From: 66-474 sp044464225
GTDB taxonomy: Bacteria > Pseudomonadota > Gammaproteobacteria > Xanthomonadales > Rhodanobacteraceae
DNA: 64,000 nucleotides
Assembly (NCBI GenBank): GCA_044464225.1
Contig: JBIQLN010000014.1
Location: forward strand, 36,016-100,015
Direction: 5' to 3'
Below are positions 7,973 to 17,090 of the stretch, piece after piece. The notes beneath the pieces are model-generated. The model was not told where the DNA came from and did not search any database. It saw nothing but the letters and a program-made list of their open reading frames with translations. Both the position numbers and the translations under genes were made by a program. How positions within the stretch are numbered: the first letter of the stretch is position 1; every line of letters begins with the position of its first letter.

Positions 7973-10015
7973 GTGGCAGCCGATCTCGACCAGACTTGCG
8001 TGAACGCCATCCGCTTCCTGTCGGTGGACATGGTGCAAAAGGCCAACAGTGGCCATCCCGGCCTGCCGCTGGGCGCGGCCCCGATGGCCTACGTGCTGTG
8101 GACCAGGTTCCTGAAGCACCACCCCGGGAATCCGCATTGGGCCGATCGCGACCGCTTCGTGCTGTCGGCGGGGCACGGTTCGGCGCTGCTGTACAGCCTG
8201 CTGTATCTCACCGGCTACGACCTGTCGCTGGACGACATCAAGCAGTTCCGCCAGTGGGGCAGCAAGACGCCGGGTCATCCGGAGCGCGGCCACACCGCCG
8301 GCGTGGAGGTCACCACCGGCCCGCTGGGGCAGGGCATGGCCAACGCGGTCGGCATGGCGATGGCCGAGGCGCAGCTCGCCGCCCGCTACAACCGTGACGG
8401 CCACAAGGTGGTCGATCACCATACCTATGCGATCGTCAGCGATGGCGATTTGATGGAAGGCGTCACTTCGGAAGCCGCCTCGCTGGCCGGGCACCTGAAG
8501 CTCGGCAAGCTGATCTGCCTGTACGACGACAACTACGTGACACTCGCGGCCGGTACCGACATCACCTTCACCGAAAACCGCGCCGCGCGTTTCAAGGCTT
8601 ACGGCTGGCACGTGCAGACGATCGAGAACGGCAATGACCTCGATGCCATCGAAAAAGCCATCAAGCGCGCCAAGGGCAAGAAGGATCAGCCGTCGATGAT
8701 CCTGGTGCGTACGCACATCGGCTTCGGCTCGCCGCTGCAGGACAGCTATAAGGCGCACGGCTCGCCGCTCGGCGCCGACAACGTCATCAAGACCAAGCAG
8801 AAGCTCGGCTGGCCGACCGAACCGGCCTTCCTCGTACCCGACGAAGCGCTGGCGCATTTCCGCGAGGCCCAGAAAAAAGGCAAGGGCGCCGAAACGGGCT
8901 GGAAGCGCCGCTGGAACAAATATGCCAAGGCATATCCTGCACTTGCGGCGGAATTGCAAGGTTCCCTCGACGGCAAATTGCCGGCCGGTTGGGACGCCGA
9001 CGTGCCGGTGTTTCCGGCCGACGCCAAGGGGCTGGCGACCCGTGTCGCCGGCGGCAAGGTGCTGTCGGCGATCGCGCCGAAATTGCCGGCCATCAGCGGC
9101 GGTTCGGCCGACCTCGATCCTTCCACGCATACCGCGGTGAAGGGCTCCGGCGTGTTCTCGCCCGGCAAGGAACCCGACGAACAAAGTTGCGAAGAAGAGA
9201 CATGGAGCTACGCCGGTCGCAACCTCCATTTCGGCGTGCGCGAGCACGCGATGGGCGCGATCGCGAACGGCCTCGCCGCGCATGGCGGATTCATCCCGTA
9301 CACCGCGACCTTCATGGTGTTCTCCGACTACATGCGCCCGCCGATGCGGCTCGCCGCGATCATGGGCCTGCAGGTCGTCAACGTATTCACCCACGATTCG
9401 ATCGCGGTGGGCGAGGACGGTCCGACCCACGAACCAATCGAGCAACTCGCCGGCTTGCGCTCGGTGCCGAACCTCAACGTGATCCGTCCGGGCGATGCGA
9501 ATGAAACCGCGGTCGCGTGGAAGGTCGCGATCGAAACCCAGGACCGTCCGACCGCGCTGATCCTGTCGCGCCAGAACGTGCCGACGCTGGACCGCAACAA
9601 GTTCGCCAGCGCCGACGGCTTGCGCAAGGGCGCCTACGTGCTGCTGGATTGCGAAGGCGAGCCGGAACTGATCGTGATCGGCACCGGCGCCGAAACCGGC
9701 TTGGTCGCGCAGGCCGTCGAAAAGCTGCAGGCCGAAGGCGTCAAGGCACGCGCGGTGTCGATGCCGAGCTGGGAACTGTTCGCGGAACAGGACCAGGCCT
9801 ACCGCGATTCCGTGCTGCCGCCGAACGTGCACGCGCGCTTTGCGGTGGAAGCAGGCTGCCGCGAAGGCTGGGAACGCTGGGTTGGCGATCGCGGCTCGGG
9901 GATTGGCGTGAACCGCTACGGCGCCTCGGCGCCCGGCGAGCTGGTGCTGGAAAAGTACGGCTTCACCGTCGACAACGTGATCGCGAAGGCCAAGGCGCTG
10001 CTGGGCAACGGCTGA
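7973..10015 (+). CDS. tkt: Transketolase
   Basis: A thiamine-diphosphate enzyme that transfers two-carbon ketol units in the non-oxidative pentose phosphate pathway. The 680 residues include NSGHPGLPLGAAP, the TPP-binding GDGDLMEG motif, EVTTGPLGQGMANAVG, FGVREHAMG with the catalytic Glu, THDSIAVGEDGPTHEP and the C-terminal transketolase domain. The start is GTG at 7973 with a GGAG element about eight bases upstream; the frame upstream of it lacks homology. It is divergent from rpmJ, and the intervening 141 bp must hold both promoters. Confidence 0.96.
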   Translation: MAADLDQTCVNAIRFLSVDMVQKANSGHPGLPLGAAPMAYVLWTRFLKHHPGNPHWADRDRFVLSAGHGSALLYSLLYLTGYDLSLDDIKQFRQWGSKTPGHPERGHTAGVEVTTGPLGQGMANAVGMAMAEAQLAARYNRDGHKVVDHHTYAIVSDGDLMEGVTSEAASLAGHLKLGKLICLYDDNYVTLAAGTDITFTENRAARFKAYGWHVQTIENGNDLDAIEKAIKRAKGKKDQPSMILVRTHIGFGSPLQDSYKAHGSPLGADNVIKTKQKLGWPTEPAFLVPDEALAHFREAQKKGKGAETGWKRRWNKYAKAYPALAAELQGSLDGKLPAGWDADVPVFPADAKGLATRVAGGKVLSAIAPKLPAISGGSADLDPSTHTAVKGSGVFSPGKEPDEQSCEEETWSYAGRNLHFGVREHAMGAIANGLAAHGGFIPYTATFMVFSDYMRPPMRLAAIMGLQVVNVFTHDSIAVGEDGPTHEPIEQLAGLRSVPNLNVIRPGDANETAVAWKVAIETQDRPTALILSRQNVPTLDRNKFASADGLRKGAYVLLDCEGEPELIVIGTGAETGLVAQAVEKLQAEGVKARAVSMPSWELFAEQDQAYRDSVLPPNVHARFAVEAGCREGWERWVGDRGSGIGVNRYGASAPGELVLEKYGFTVDNVIAKAKALLGNG

Positions 10016-10228
10016 TTCCTTCGCGGGCTCGCGGAGATTGAAACCGAGCGACGCTTTGTGGGTTGGGCTGAACAACGTGAAGCCCAACGCAAGATGTGAG
10101 GACGGAACGTTGGGCTTCGCTATCGCTCGGCCCAACCTGTCCATGCCGGCCGCCTTGTAGGCCCCCTGCAGGCGCCGATCACGGAGCGCAGGTGCAATCC
10201 GCAACACCAATCGCGCGCGGGCGCGCTC
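10016..10228. other. Intergenic region with TTGGGCTTC inverted repeats
   Basis: The 213 bp between the convergent tkt and protease genes hold GGTTGGGCTGAA, GAAGCCCAACG, CGTTGGGCTTCGC and GGCCCAACC at about 10060-10140. These pair in several ways and form a repeat-like, possibly terminating structure. No gene is seen. Confidence 0.6.
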
Positions 10229-12256
10229 TTACTCCTTTACCGCCACGCCTTTCAGCAGCGCATCGAGTTTCTTCTCGATCTCCGCCTGCGATTGCGTGCC
10301 GGGCTGGTAGACATAGGCGCTGTAGAGCACCGAAGGTTTCGCGTCATTCTTCGAAGGCGGCACCACCGCGTCGATCTTGGTCATGCCGTCGTCGCTGAAC
10401 GCGGTCGAGTCGTACGGGTGCCGGCGATCCACGACCTTCTTCCAATAGCTCGCGTAGACGTCGCCAAGGTCGGCGGGCGGCGCCTGATGGCGCACCACGC
10501 CGAGCATGTACTGGCTGTAGTTGTCCGCGGCCAGGCCGACGCGACAGACATCCCACACGACCTTGCGGTCGCCGTTCGGCGGAAAGAAGCAGAACCCAAG
10601 CTGCAGCATGCTGTTCGCGTCCATGTCCTGGATGGCGGACGTCGACGAAAAATCCAGCCGTTGCGACGCGTAACGGAAATCCTTGCCGTAATCGAACGCG
10701 ACGTGGATGTCCTTGAATGCGTCCGGCAGCAGCTTCTGATCGCCAAGGAAATCCTTCCACTGCGCGAGCGTCCCTTCGTAGGACAGGCTCACGAAATCGG
10801 TGAGCGCCTGCATGTTGATGGCGGTGTCGTGGCGCGACGTCGCCGGCATCATGCGCATCAGCAGGGCAAAGCCGTCGGGAATCGGCAGCGCGAACACGTT
10901 GACGTAACCGTTCGCGAACGGAACGGGCCACCTCCATACCTGCCAGCGGCGTCCCCAGCGATCGGTCCAGGTGTCCTTGCTGCCGGGCTCGCCGAGCGAG
11001 GTCACGAGGATCCGCTCGGGGCCGACCGTGCGTTTCAGGAAGCCGGTCTTCAGCAGCAGATCCATCACCCCCTTGGCATCGTGGTGGAACGGCGCTGCCG
11101 GAAGATTGTCGGGTTTGCGCAGATGGAAAAGCACGTTGCCGCCGACGGCGCCGCCGAGGATGTAGCCGTTGGCGGGGAGGGTCGTCTTGATGGCCGCCTT
11201 GCCTTGCGGAGCCCAGATTCCGTCGCTGTTGCGGACGAGGATCTGCGGGAAATCGCTGGACCCGGCACCGCCATTCAAGACCTGCTGCGCGCCGTCGCCG
11301 TTCGGGAACAGGTTGGCGGATTGCTGATCCAGCAGTGCCTTCAGCTGCGAATCCAGATACGGATGGAACGCCTTGGCGTAGGCCGCGAAGAAATCGGACA
11401 GCGAAAGCGGCAACCTGAAGTCGCCCTTGAAGGTGCCGCTCAACGTCGAATCGAACGCGTCGAACTGGTACGCCATGCGCTTGTCGAAACGCGCGAGATC
11501 CTTCGGCGCGTCCAGCACGTCGCGCATCGGCAGCGCATAGTTGAGGTTCTCGTTCGGCGATTTCATCAGCACCACGCCGATCACTTTGCCGTTCTGGTCC
11601 AGCAGCGGACCGCCGCTGTTGCCGGGCGAGGCCGCGGCCGAGAAGCGAATCCACTTCCACTCGCCGTCCTGCGATTCGGGCGTGTCGGACGTGTACAGGC
11701 CGTTGCGGATCACCACCCCCGTGCCGAGCGCGTTGCCGACCGAATACACGACCTGGTTCAAGCCGGGTTGGATATCGACTGCCAGCGGCGTGATCTTCGG
11801 CGGATCCTTCAGCGAGAACACCACGAAGTCGCGGCGCAGCGCGAACTTCTCGATCTTGTCGATGGCGTACACCTTGCCGGATGCGTCGCGCAATTCCGGC
11901 GCGCCCCACAGGCTCTGGTAGCCGATCATCAAGACATGCGCGGCCGTGACGTAGGTGTTCGGGCCGATCGCGAAAGCGGTGCCGATGGAGTAGTACTTGT
12001 CGGTGCGTTCCTGGTACGGCAGCAAGTCCAGCGGCAGCGGCTTCTCGTAGGTGAGCGTGTCCTTCGGCTTGGCCGCGACCACTTCGAAAGTGGCCGACTG
12101 GATGCCCGGCAGCAGCGACGGATCCAGCGTGGCGTCGGCGTGCGCGTTCGCCGCGACCAGCCACGCAGCGCACGCGACCAGCAGCGCCGCCACGACCCGA
12201 AGCGGGCGCGAGAGGTGTCCATTCCACGTCCGCGTGGAATCCATCGGTGAGGTCAT
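10229..12256 (-). CDS. Exported trypsin-like serine protease
   Basis: A 675-residue periplasmic protein with a signal peptide (RVVAALLVACAAWLVAANAHA). The trypsin/HtrA-like N-terminal domain has the complete triad: His in YVTAAHVLMIGY, Asp in FALRRDFVVFSLKD and Ser in SPGNSGGPLLDQNG. The remaining 400 residues are a large C-terminal region I do not recognise. The start is ATG at 12256 with GGAG upstream; an in-frame ATG at 12244 is an alternative. It stands alone, convergent with tkt. The substrate is unknown. Confidence 0.82.
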   Translation of the reverse strand: MTSPMDSTRTWNGHLSRPLRVVAALLVACAAWLVAANAHADATLDPSLLPGIQSATFEVVAAKPKDTLTYEKPLPLDLLPYQERTDKYYSIGTAFAIGPNTYVTAAHVLMIGYQSLWGAPELRDASGKVYAIDKIEKFALRRDFVVFSLKDPPKITPLAVDIQPGLNQVVYSVGNALGTGVVIRNGLYTSDTPESQDGEWKWIRFSAAASPGNSGGPLLDQNGKVIGVVLMKSPNENLNYALPMRDVLDAPKDLARFDKRMAYQFDAFDSTLSGTFKGDFRLPLSLSDFFAAYAKAFHPYLDSQLKALLDQQSANLFPNGDGAQQVLNGGAGSSDFPQILVRNSDGIWAPQGKAAIKTTLPANGYILGGAVGGNVLFHLRKPDNLPAAPFHHDAKGVMDLLLKTGFLKRTVGPERILVTSLGEPGSKDTWTDRWGRRWQVWRWPVPFANGYVNVFALPIPDGFALLMRMMPATSRHDTAINMQALTDFVSLSYEGTLAQWKDFLGDQKLLPDAFKDIHVAFDYGKDFRYASQRLDFSSTSAIQDMDANSMLQLGFCFFPPNGDRKVVWDVCRVGLAADNYSQYMLGVVRHQAPPADLGDVYASYWKKVVDRRHPYDSTAFSDDGMTKIDAVVPPSKNDAKPSVLYSAYVYQPGTQSQAEIEKKLDALLKGVAVKE

Positions 12257-12349
12257 GGGAGCTCCATCAGGAATCGGTGCAAACGCCGCGGATGGTTGCA
12301 CAACCGCGGAATGCTTGCACGCCCGCCAGGGACGCCTCGATATTTGTGG

Positions 12350-12470
12350 CGTCATCCCGGAATCGCGAAGCGATATCCGGGACCCAGCGACTTTGGCGGC
12401 ATGCGCTGAAAAGCAAAGTCGCTGGGTTCCGGGTTCTGCCCGCATTGCTGTGGCCAGCCCCTGAATGACG
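12350..12470. repeat. Dispersed palindromic repeat, copy 4 (short form)
   Basis: The copy runs from CGTCATCCCGG to TGAATGACG with ACCCAGCGACTTTG and CAAAGTCGCTGGGT arms about 25 bp apart. It fills the gap between the protease gene and the ypjD-like gene. Confidence 0.82.
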
Positions 12471-12535
12471 ATGGCTTTTTGTGCCTCGGATCACGGGACA
12501 ACGGGTGCAGGGACCCCGCACGACGCGGCGGCATC

Positions 12536-13351
12536 CTACATTCCGTTCCGGTGCAGGATCATCTCCAGCACGAACTTCGAGCCGAAGAACGCGAGCAGCA
12601 GGATCACCATGCCGGCGATCGTCAGGTTTACCGCGCGATGCCCGCGCCAGCCCCAGCGCCAGCGGCCGATCAGCAGCACGCCGAAGATGATCCATGCGAC
12701 CAGCGACAGGATCGCCGTGTGGGCCTGGTGCTGCGCGTGCAGGTTGTGCACAAACAGCACGCCCGAAAGCAGCGTCAGCGTCAGCAGCGCAAAACCCGCG
12801 CCGATCAGCTTGAACATCAGCGATTCGGTCTGTGTCAACGGCGGCAGCGCGCCTGCCCAGGTGCCGAGGCGGCGGGTGCGCAGCGCGCGTTCCTGGGTCG
12901 CCAGCAGCAACGCCAGCACCGCCGCGATCGCGAGCAGGCTGTATGCCAGCAGCGCGATGATCACGTGCAGGCCGATCTGCCAGTCGATCGGGAACGGCGC
13001 GGTGGCCGGCGCCAGGAACTCGTCGATCGCGAGGAACAGTCCGGCCAGCGGAAACAGGATGATGCCCAGCGCCGCCACCGGCCGCGCGAGGTTCACGATC
13101 AGGGTCAGCGCCGCGATCACCGCCGAGACCAGCGACAGCGCGGCATAGAAATGCAGGTCCACCGCGCCGCGATGGATGCCGAACAGCACCCCGAAGTGCA
13201 TTAGCACCGCGACGCCGCCGAGCACCAGCGCCGCACGGCGCGGCATCGCCGCATGGCTCAGCAGCGGTCGCGCCAGCGCGGCCGCCGACGCGAAGTACAA
13301 CGCGATCGCGAGGACCGCCAGCAATTCCATCGTGGGAGAGTGGATTGGCAT
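12536..13351 (-). CDS. ypjD: YpjD/CcsA-like cytochrome c assembly family membrane protein
   Basis: A 271-residue polytopic inner-membrane protein with eight predicted hydrophobic stretches. It carries the family segments WQIGLHVIIALLAYSLL, QTESLMFKLIGAGFALLTL and AHTAILSLVAWIIFG, the positions of conserved histidines that bind heme in CcsA relatives. In related bacteria this gene often stands back-to-back with ffh, but ffh is not present here. Two in-frame ATG codons (13351, 13330) are possible starts. Confidence 0.85.
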   Translation of the reverse strand: MPIHSPTMELLAVLAIALYFASAAALARPLLSHAAMPRRAALVLGGVAVLMHFGVLFGIHRGAVDLHFYAALSLVSAVIAALTLIVNLARPVAALGIILFPLAGLFLAIDEFLAPATAPFPIDWQIGLHVIIALLAYSLLAIAAVLALLLATQERALRTRRLGTWAGALPPLTQTESLMFKLIGAGFALLTLTLLSGVLFVHNLHAQHQAHTAILSLVAWIIFGVLLIGRWRWGWRGHRAVNLTIAGMVILLLAFFGSKFVLEMILHRNGM

Positions 13352-13725
13352 GCGCGGAGTGTCGCATGCGGGGTGTCACGGGTTCCAGAGGTGGCTTGGC
13401 CAATGCTGCCTCGCCCGGTGCCGATGAAGATGTGTGCAAGTGCATAATGGCGCTGTCTTGCGTTTTTCTCACCCAATCATCGAGATGTCGGTCATGCGCT
13501 GGTCGATCATCGCTTGCAGTGGCTTTTGACGGGTGGGAAGATCGCAGCGCAGCGCCTTTGCGCTTGGGGAAGGCCGCTAATCAGGCGGCGAAGGTCCGGG
13601 CCAAAGGGCACAGATCAGGGACCTGTGCAGAATGTTCGACGAGGCAAGCCTCATGTCTGGGACTGGATGGCGGAGTTATATTTCATCTTGAAATTGGCTT
13701 GTAGCCGAGCACCAGCGGGGGGTAC
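13352..13725. other. Intergenic region upstream of the SIR2 gene
   Basis: This 374-bp stretch holds no recognisable gene. GC content falls from left to right, marking the edge of foreign DNA. A GGGGGGTA stretch just before 13726 may serve as a weak ribosome site for the SIR2 gene. I see no tRNA, integrase remnant or clear direct repeat. Confidence 0.5.
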
Positions 13726-14820
13726 ATGAGTAACATCGTATTTGTATTAGGAGCAGGAGCGTCACAACAGGCGGGTGCCCCGTTGATGGGCAACTTTTTA
13801 GATGTCGCGAGTGATTTACTACGTGCAAATAAGGTTCAAGATAAACGAGATGACTTTGAACGTGTTTTCTCGGCCATAGGGGGTCTTCAGGCAGTTCACT
13901 CAAAAGCACAGCTTGACCTAAATAACATTGAGTCCATTTTTACCGCATTGGAACTTGGGCGAATTATAAAAAGGGTTCCAGGTATAGACGAGTTAGAAGT
14001 AGAAGCAACGATTAGTTCACTAAAAGAGCTGATCGTCAAGACACTCGAAACGACGATTGAGTTTCCAACAAACCGATCGTATATTGGCGTTCCAGAACCA
14101 TACGGCTCCTTCGCAGGACTTGTAAAATATCTACGACAGGAAGCATTTCCAGAGCAGACCGTTTCTGTCATTACTTTTAATTACGATATCGGCGCGGATA
14201 TCGCGCTTTTCAGAGAGAATTTGGGGCCGAATTATATTGTTGAACCGGCGCCTGGGACCCAGAACGCGGTAGATCTGTTGAAGCTTCACGGTTCATTAAA
14301 TTGGGCTACTGTGCGAGGCACGGGCAAGATTCGTCCTTTACATCTCCGTGACTACTTCAATAAATACTCGCTACAATGGCCATCCGAACACAGCAGGATC
14401 AAGGTACCAATCGGATCTCAATTGCAAGAGTACTTCACGAAGTATGACAAGTCAGGAATTGAGATTGAGGCAAACCCCGTAATTGTTCCCCCTTCGTGGA
14501 ATAAAGCAGATTACCATCAGGCGCTCACAGATGTGTGGGCTGCTGCTGCCAAACACCTTTCGGAAGCGGAATCTGTGTTCATAATTGGTTACTCGCTTCC
14601 ACAGACAGATTCGTTCTTTCGACACCTTTATGCTCTCGGCAGCGTGGGTGCTGCTGCCCTACGTCGTATTTTTATTTTTAATCCAGACGAGTCAGGCGAC
14701 ACTGATGGTCGGTTCCAAGCTCTATTGGGTTCAGGTGCAAGGTCTCGCTACGAGTACTATCCCGTGACTTTTGATAAAGCTATGCCGGTCATCAAAGACC
14801 TATTTCCAGCGCGGAGGTAG
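13726..14820 (+). CDS. SIR2-like NAD-binding domain protein (candidate defence protein)
   Basis: A 364-residue protein built on the SIR2 fold. It has the GAGAS nucleotide loop at 9-13, TFNYD at 150-154 with the Asn of the active site, KLHGSLNW at about 186-193 with the candidate catalytic His, and IIGYSLPQTD at 286-295. These match SIR2-like proteins of bacterial anti-phage systems that degrade NAD+, rather than the deacetylase sirtuins, whose zinc-binding Cys quartet is missing. Base composition is far more AT-rich than both sides and codons such as AAT and ATA are common, so the gene was probably acquired recently. No partner gene adjoins it. The defence role is inference. Confidence 0.85.
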   Translation: MSNIVFVLGAGASQQAGAPLMGNFLDVASDLLRANKVQDKRDDFERVFSAIGGLQAVHSKAQLDLNNIESIFTALELGRIIKRVPGIDELEVEATISSLKELIVKTLETTIEFPTNRSYIGVPEPYGSFAGLVKYLRQEAFPEQTVSVITFNYDIGADIALFRENLGPNYIVEPAPGTQNAVDLLKLHGSLNWATVRGTGKIRPLHLRDYFNKYSLQWPSEHSRIKVPIGSQLQEYFTKYDKSGIEIEANPVIVPPSWNKADYHQALTDVWAAAAKHLSEAESVFIIGYSLPQTDSFFRHLYALGSVGAAALRRIFIFNPDESGDTDGRFQALLGSGARSRYEYYPVTFDKAMPVIKDLFPARR

Positions 14821-14928
14821 GTGTCGTGGGTATTGCCGAACCTGCGATATTGCTCAGCCGCGCAAAGTCGGTCAATTGGGCGCTCACCCGCTATGCATGA
14901 TTGCACCGGTTGCCCAAGACCTTAACGT

Positions 14929-15993
14929 TTATGGTCGTTGCGACAAAAATAATTCACCGATTGTAAGCGCGAGCGGATACGGCTTGAAGTGGTTGCGGTT
15001 GCTCAGGATCACCACGGTGACGTGTTGCGTGGGCCAGCGGATGATCACGTTGCGGAAGCCCTGGCTTTCACCCGAGTGCCATGCGGTGTCGCCGCTGAGG
15101 CGCCAGCCGAAGCCGTAGTCCGTGTCGGGATCGGCGATCGGATCTTTCGGGGTGAACGCGAGCTTGCGTGAGTCGGCGTCGAGCAGCTTGTCGGTGTAGA
15201 GCGCCGCGTCCCATTTCGCGAAGTCCTGGATGTTGGAGTAGATGCCGCCGTCACCGCGTGTGGTGCTGGTGACGCTCTGGTCGGTGCGCGTCCACTTGCC
15301 ATCGATCAGGCTGTAGCCGTAGGCGCGGTTCGCGGGCTTCGGGCCGCGGTGATGTTCATACAGCAGCGTGTGGTCCATGCCCAGCGCCTGGAAGATGCGC
15401 TGCTTCATGAAGTCGGCCAGGTCCACGCCCGACACGCGCTGCACGATCAGGCCAAGCAGCACGTACCCGCCGTTGCTGTAGCGGTGCGCACTGCCGGGCT
15501 GGAAGTACAGGCGATCCTGCGACGCGATCATGCGCAGCACGTCGTTGTCGTCGATCTGCGTTGTCCGGGTTGACGGGATGAGGTCCTCGTAATCGACCAG
15601 GCCGCTGGTGTGGGTCAGCAGGTTTTCGATCGTGATCCTGGCGTCGCTGGTGGGAAGTTCCGGCAGGTACTTCCGGATCGGGTCGTCGAGCTTCAGCTTG
15701 CCGTCCTGCTTCAGCAGCAGGATCGAGGCCGCGGTGAACTGCTTGGTGACCGATGCGAGTCGGTAATTGGTTTCGGGGCCGGCCTTGGTGTGTTCTTCGA
15801 GATTGGCGTAGCCGTAACCGCGCTCGATGACGGACTTGCCGTCCTTGACCACCAGCAGCGAGGCACCGGGCACGTTGCCCGCGTAGCGGCTCATCAGGGC
15901 GTCGATCTGAGCTTGGTGCGGGGTCGGTGTTTGCGCGGCAGCCATCAGGGGCAGCCATGCGAGTGCAAGCAGAACGAAAAATTTGCGCGTCAT
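14929..15993 (-). CDS. Exported serine hydrolase, class C beta-lactamase/PBP-like
   Basis: A 354-residue protein with a signal peptide (FFVLLALAWLPLMAAAQ). The penicillin-binding/beta-lactamase C fold is shown by SxxK at 81-84 (SVTK), YSN at 172-174, LLTHTSGL and a C-terminal HSGESQG. Such proteins include D-aminopeptidases, D,D-peptidases and esterases; this one could act on D-amino-acid peptides but the substrate is not visible. ATG at 15993 has GGAG upstream. It belongs to a run of exported hydrolases on the same strand. Confidence 0.85.
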   Translation of the reverse strand: MTRKFFVLLALAWLPLMAAAQTPTPHQAQIDALMSRYAGNVPGASLLVVKDGKSVIERGYGYANLEEHTKAGPETNYRLASVTKQFTAASILLLKQDGKLKLDDPIRKYLPELPTSDARITIENLLTHTSGLVDYEDLIPSTRTTQIDDNDVLRMIASQDRLYFQPGSAHRYSNGGYVLLGLIVQRVSGVDLADFMKQRIFQALGMDHTLLYEHHRGPKPANRAYGYSLIDGKWTRTDQSVTSTTRGDGGIYSNIQDFAKWDAALYTDKLLDADSRKLAFTPKDPIADPDTDYGFGWRLSGDTAWHSGESQGFRNVIIRWPTQHVTVVILSNRNHFKPYPLALTIGELFLSQRP

Positions 15994-16030
15994 GGACAAA
16001 TCTCCAAGGAAACACCTGACCTTCACTTTT

Positions 16031-16214
16031 CGTCATTCCCGCGAAAGCGGGAACCCAGTGACTTTGCTTTTCGACTGCCGGTATCAAAGTCACTGGGTAA
16101 ACTCGCGCCATCCATGGCGCTCGCCCTGCGGGCCGCCTGCGGCGTTCGCGTTTGCAATCCTGCAAACGCAGTCGGGTTCCACCGCGATAGAGCCGCGGTG
16201 GCCCCGGAATGACG
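16031..16214. repeat. Dispersed palindromic repeat, copy 5 (long composite form)
   Basis: This is the cleanest long copy. Outer arms are CGTCATTCCCGCGAAAGCGG and GGAATGACG, the CCCAGTGACTTTG/CAAAGTCACTGGG pair follows, then the CGCCATCCATGGCG...TTTGCAATCCTGCAAA module. Confidence 0.88.
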
Positions 16215-16231
16215 GCGAGAGCAGACTTTCG

Positions 16232-16978
16232 CTATTGCACCGGTACATCGTAAAGCGTGGTCGGCTGCGGGTGCATGGTGAAGGTGTAGTGCCACCATTC
16301 GGCGGCGTAGTTTTCGAATCCCTGTGCGGCCATCGCGCGCAGCAGGCGTTCGCGATTCGCGTGCTGCGTGGCGGTGGCGTCGGGCGAATCGGTGTGGGCG
16401 AGCGGATCGAACATGTCGAAGTGCGTGCCCATGTCCAGTGGCTCGCAATGCCGGTCGTGCGCGTCGCATTGCATCATCGTCAGGTCGACGGTCGCGCCGC
16501 GGCTGTGGCCCGACACGGGCGCGATGAATTCGCCCAGCAGCTTGCTCTTGTCGACGTTCGGGTAGTGCGCGGCCTTGGTGCGGGTATCGGACAGGTCGTG
16601 CGCCCAGCGCACGAACGCGGCGACCGCGCGGGCAGGGCGATAGCAGTCCCAGATCTTCAGGCGCGCATGTTGCTTGCGCAGCGCGTGGTCGACGCGCGCC
16701 AGCGCTTCGGCGGCCGGCTTCAGCAGGAAACACTTGGCGGCTTCGTAGCCCGGCACCGGCGCACCGGTGAAGTTGTCGCTGCCGGCGTAATGGATGTTCT
16801 CGGCGATGTCGGGAACGAGCGAGCGGATGTCGACCATGCCCGCCTGCGCCATGGTTTCAGCGGGCGAGATCGGCGGTGGGGTGTCGGCGCTGGCGGCGAT
16901 GGAAATCAAAGCCAGCGAGCAAGCCAGAAAAAGAACAGCATGCTTCGGGAAAGCGTTGACGGTCCAGCTTTTCGTCAT
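16232..16978 (-). CDS. D-alanyl-D-alanine dipeptidase (VanX/DdpX family), exported
   Basis: A zinc peptidase of 248 residues that in this family splits D-Ala-D-Ala. The metal site SGHSRGATVD at 156-165 (H158, D165) and the EWWH motif at 227-230 (E227, H230) are intact, and R114 lies in WDCYRPARAV. A signal peptide (HAVLFLACSLALISIAASA) places it in the periplasm, unlike cytoplasmic VanX, which suggests it feeds on external or wall-derived dipeptide. The only reasonable ATG, at 16978, is part of the inverted terminus of repeat copy 6. Confidence 0.88.
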   Translation of the reverse strand: MTKSWTVNAFPKHAVLFLACSLALISIAASADTPPPISPAETMAQAGMVDIRSLVPDIAENIHYAGSDNFTGAPVPGYEAAKCFLLKPAAEALARVDHALRKQHARLKIWDCYRPARAVAAFVRWAHDLSDTRTKAAHYPNVDKSKLLGEFIAPVSGHSRGATVDLTMMQCDAHDRHCEPLDMGTHFDMFDPLAHTDSPDATATQHANRERLLRAMAAQGFENYAAEWWHYTFTMHPQPTTLYDVPVQ

Positions 16979-17072
16979 TCCGGCGAAAGCCGGAACCCAG
17001 TGACTTTGGCGTAACTCAGTGCGTCGCAAAGACACTGGGTCCTGGATGTCGCTTCGCGACTCCAGGATGAGG
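16973..17072. repeat. Dispersed palindromic repeat, copy 6 (short form)
   Basis: CGTCATTCCGG begins the copy and CCAGGATGAGG ends it. Its left terminus read on the minus strand (GGAATGACG) contains the start codon of the VanX-like gene. Confidence 0.82.
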
Positions 17073-17090
17073 AACAAAAGCGAAGGCGCC

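Noticed and set aside
7955..10210. 751-codon minus-strand ORF opposite transketolase
   Set aside because: High GC at third positions opens the opposite frame. The plus strand encodes an intact transketolase and the minus product has shadow-like composition.
13352..14928. Multi-gene defence island around the SIR2 gene
   Set aside because: No second foreign gene, toxin-antitoxin pair or integrase is seen; the flanking genes are a resident membrane protein and an exported hydrolase.
15983..17014. Plus-strand ORFs reading through repeats, ending with HWVPAFAGM- or VIPAKAGTQ-like strings
   Set aside because: These are translations of the dispersed palindromic repeat, a familiar source of false hypothetical proteins.
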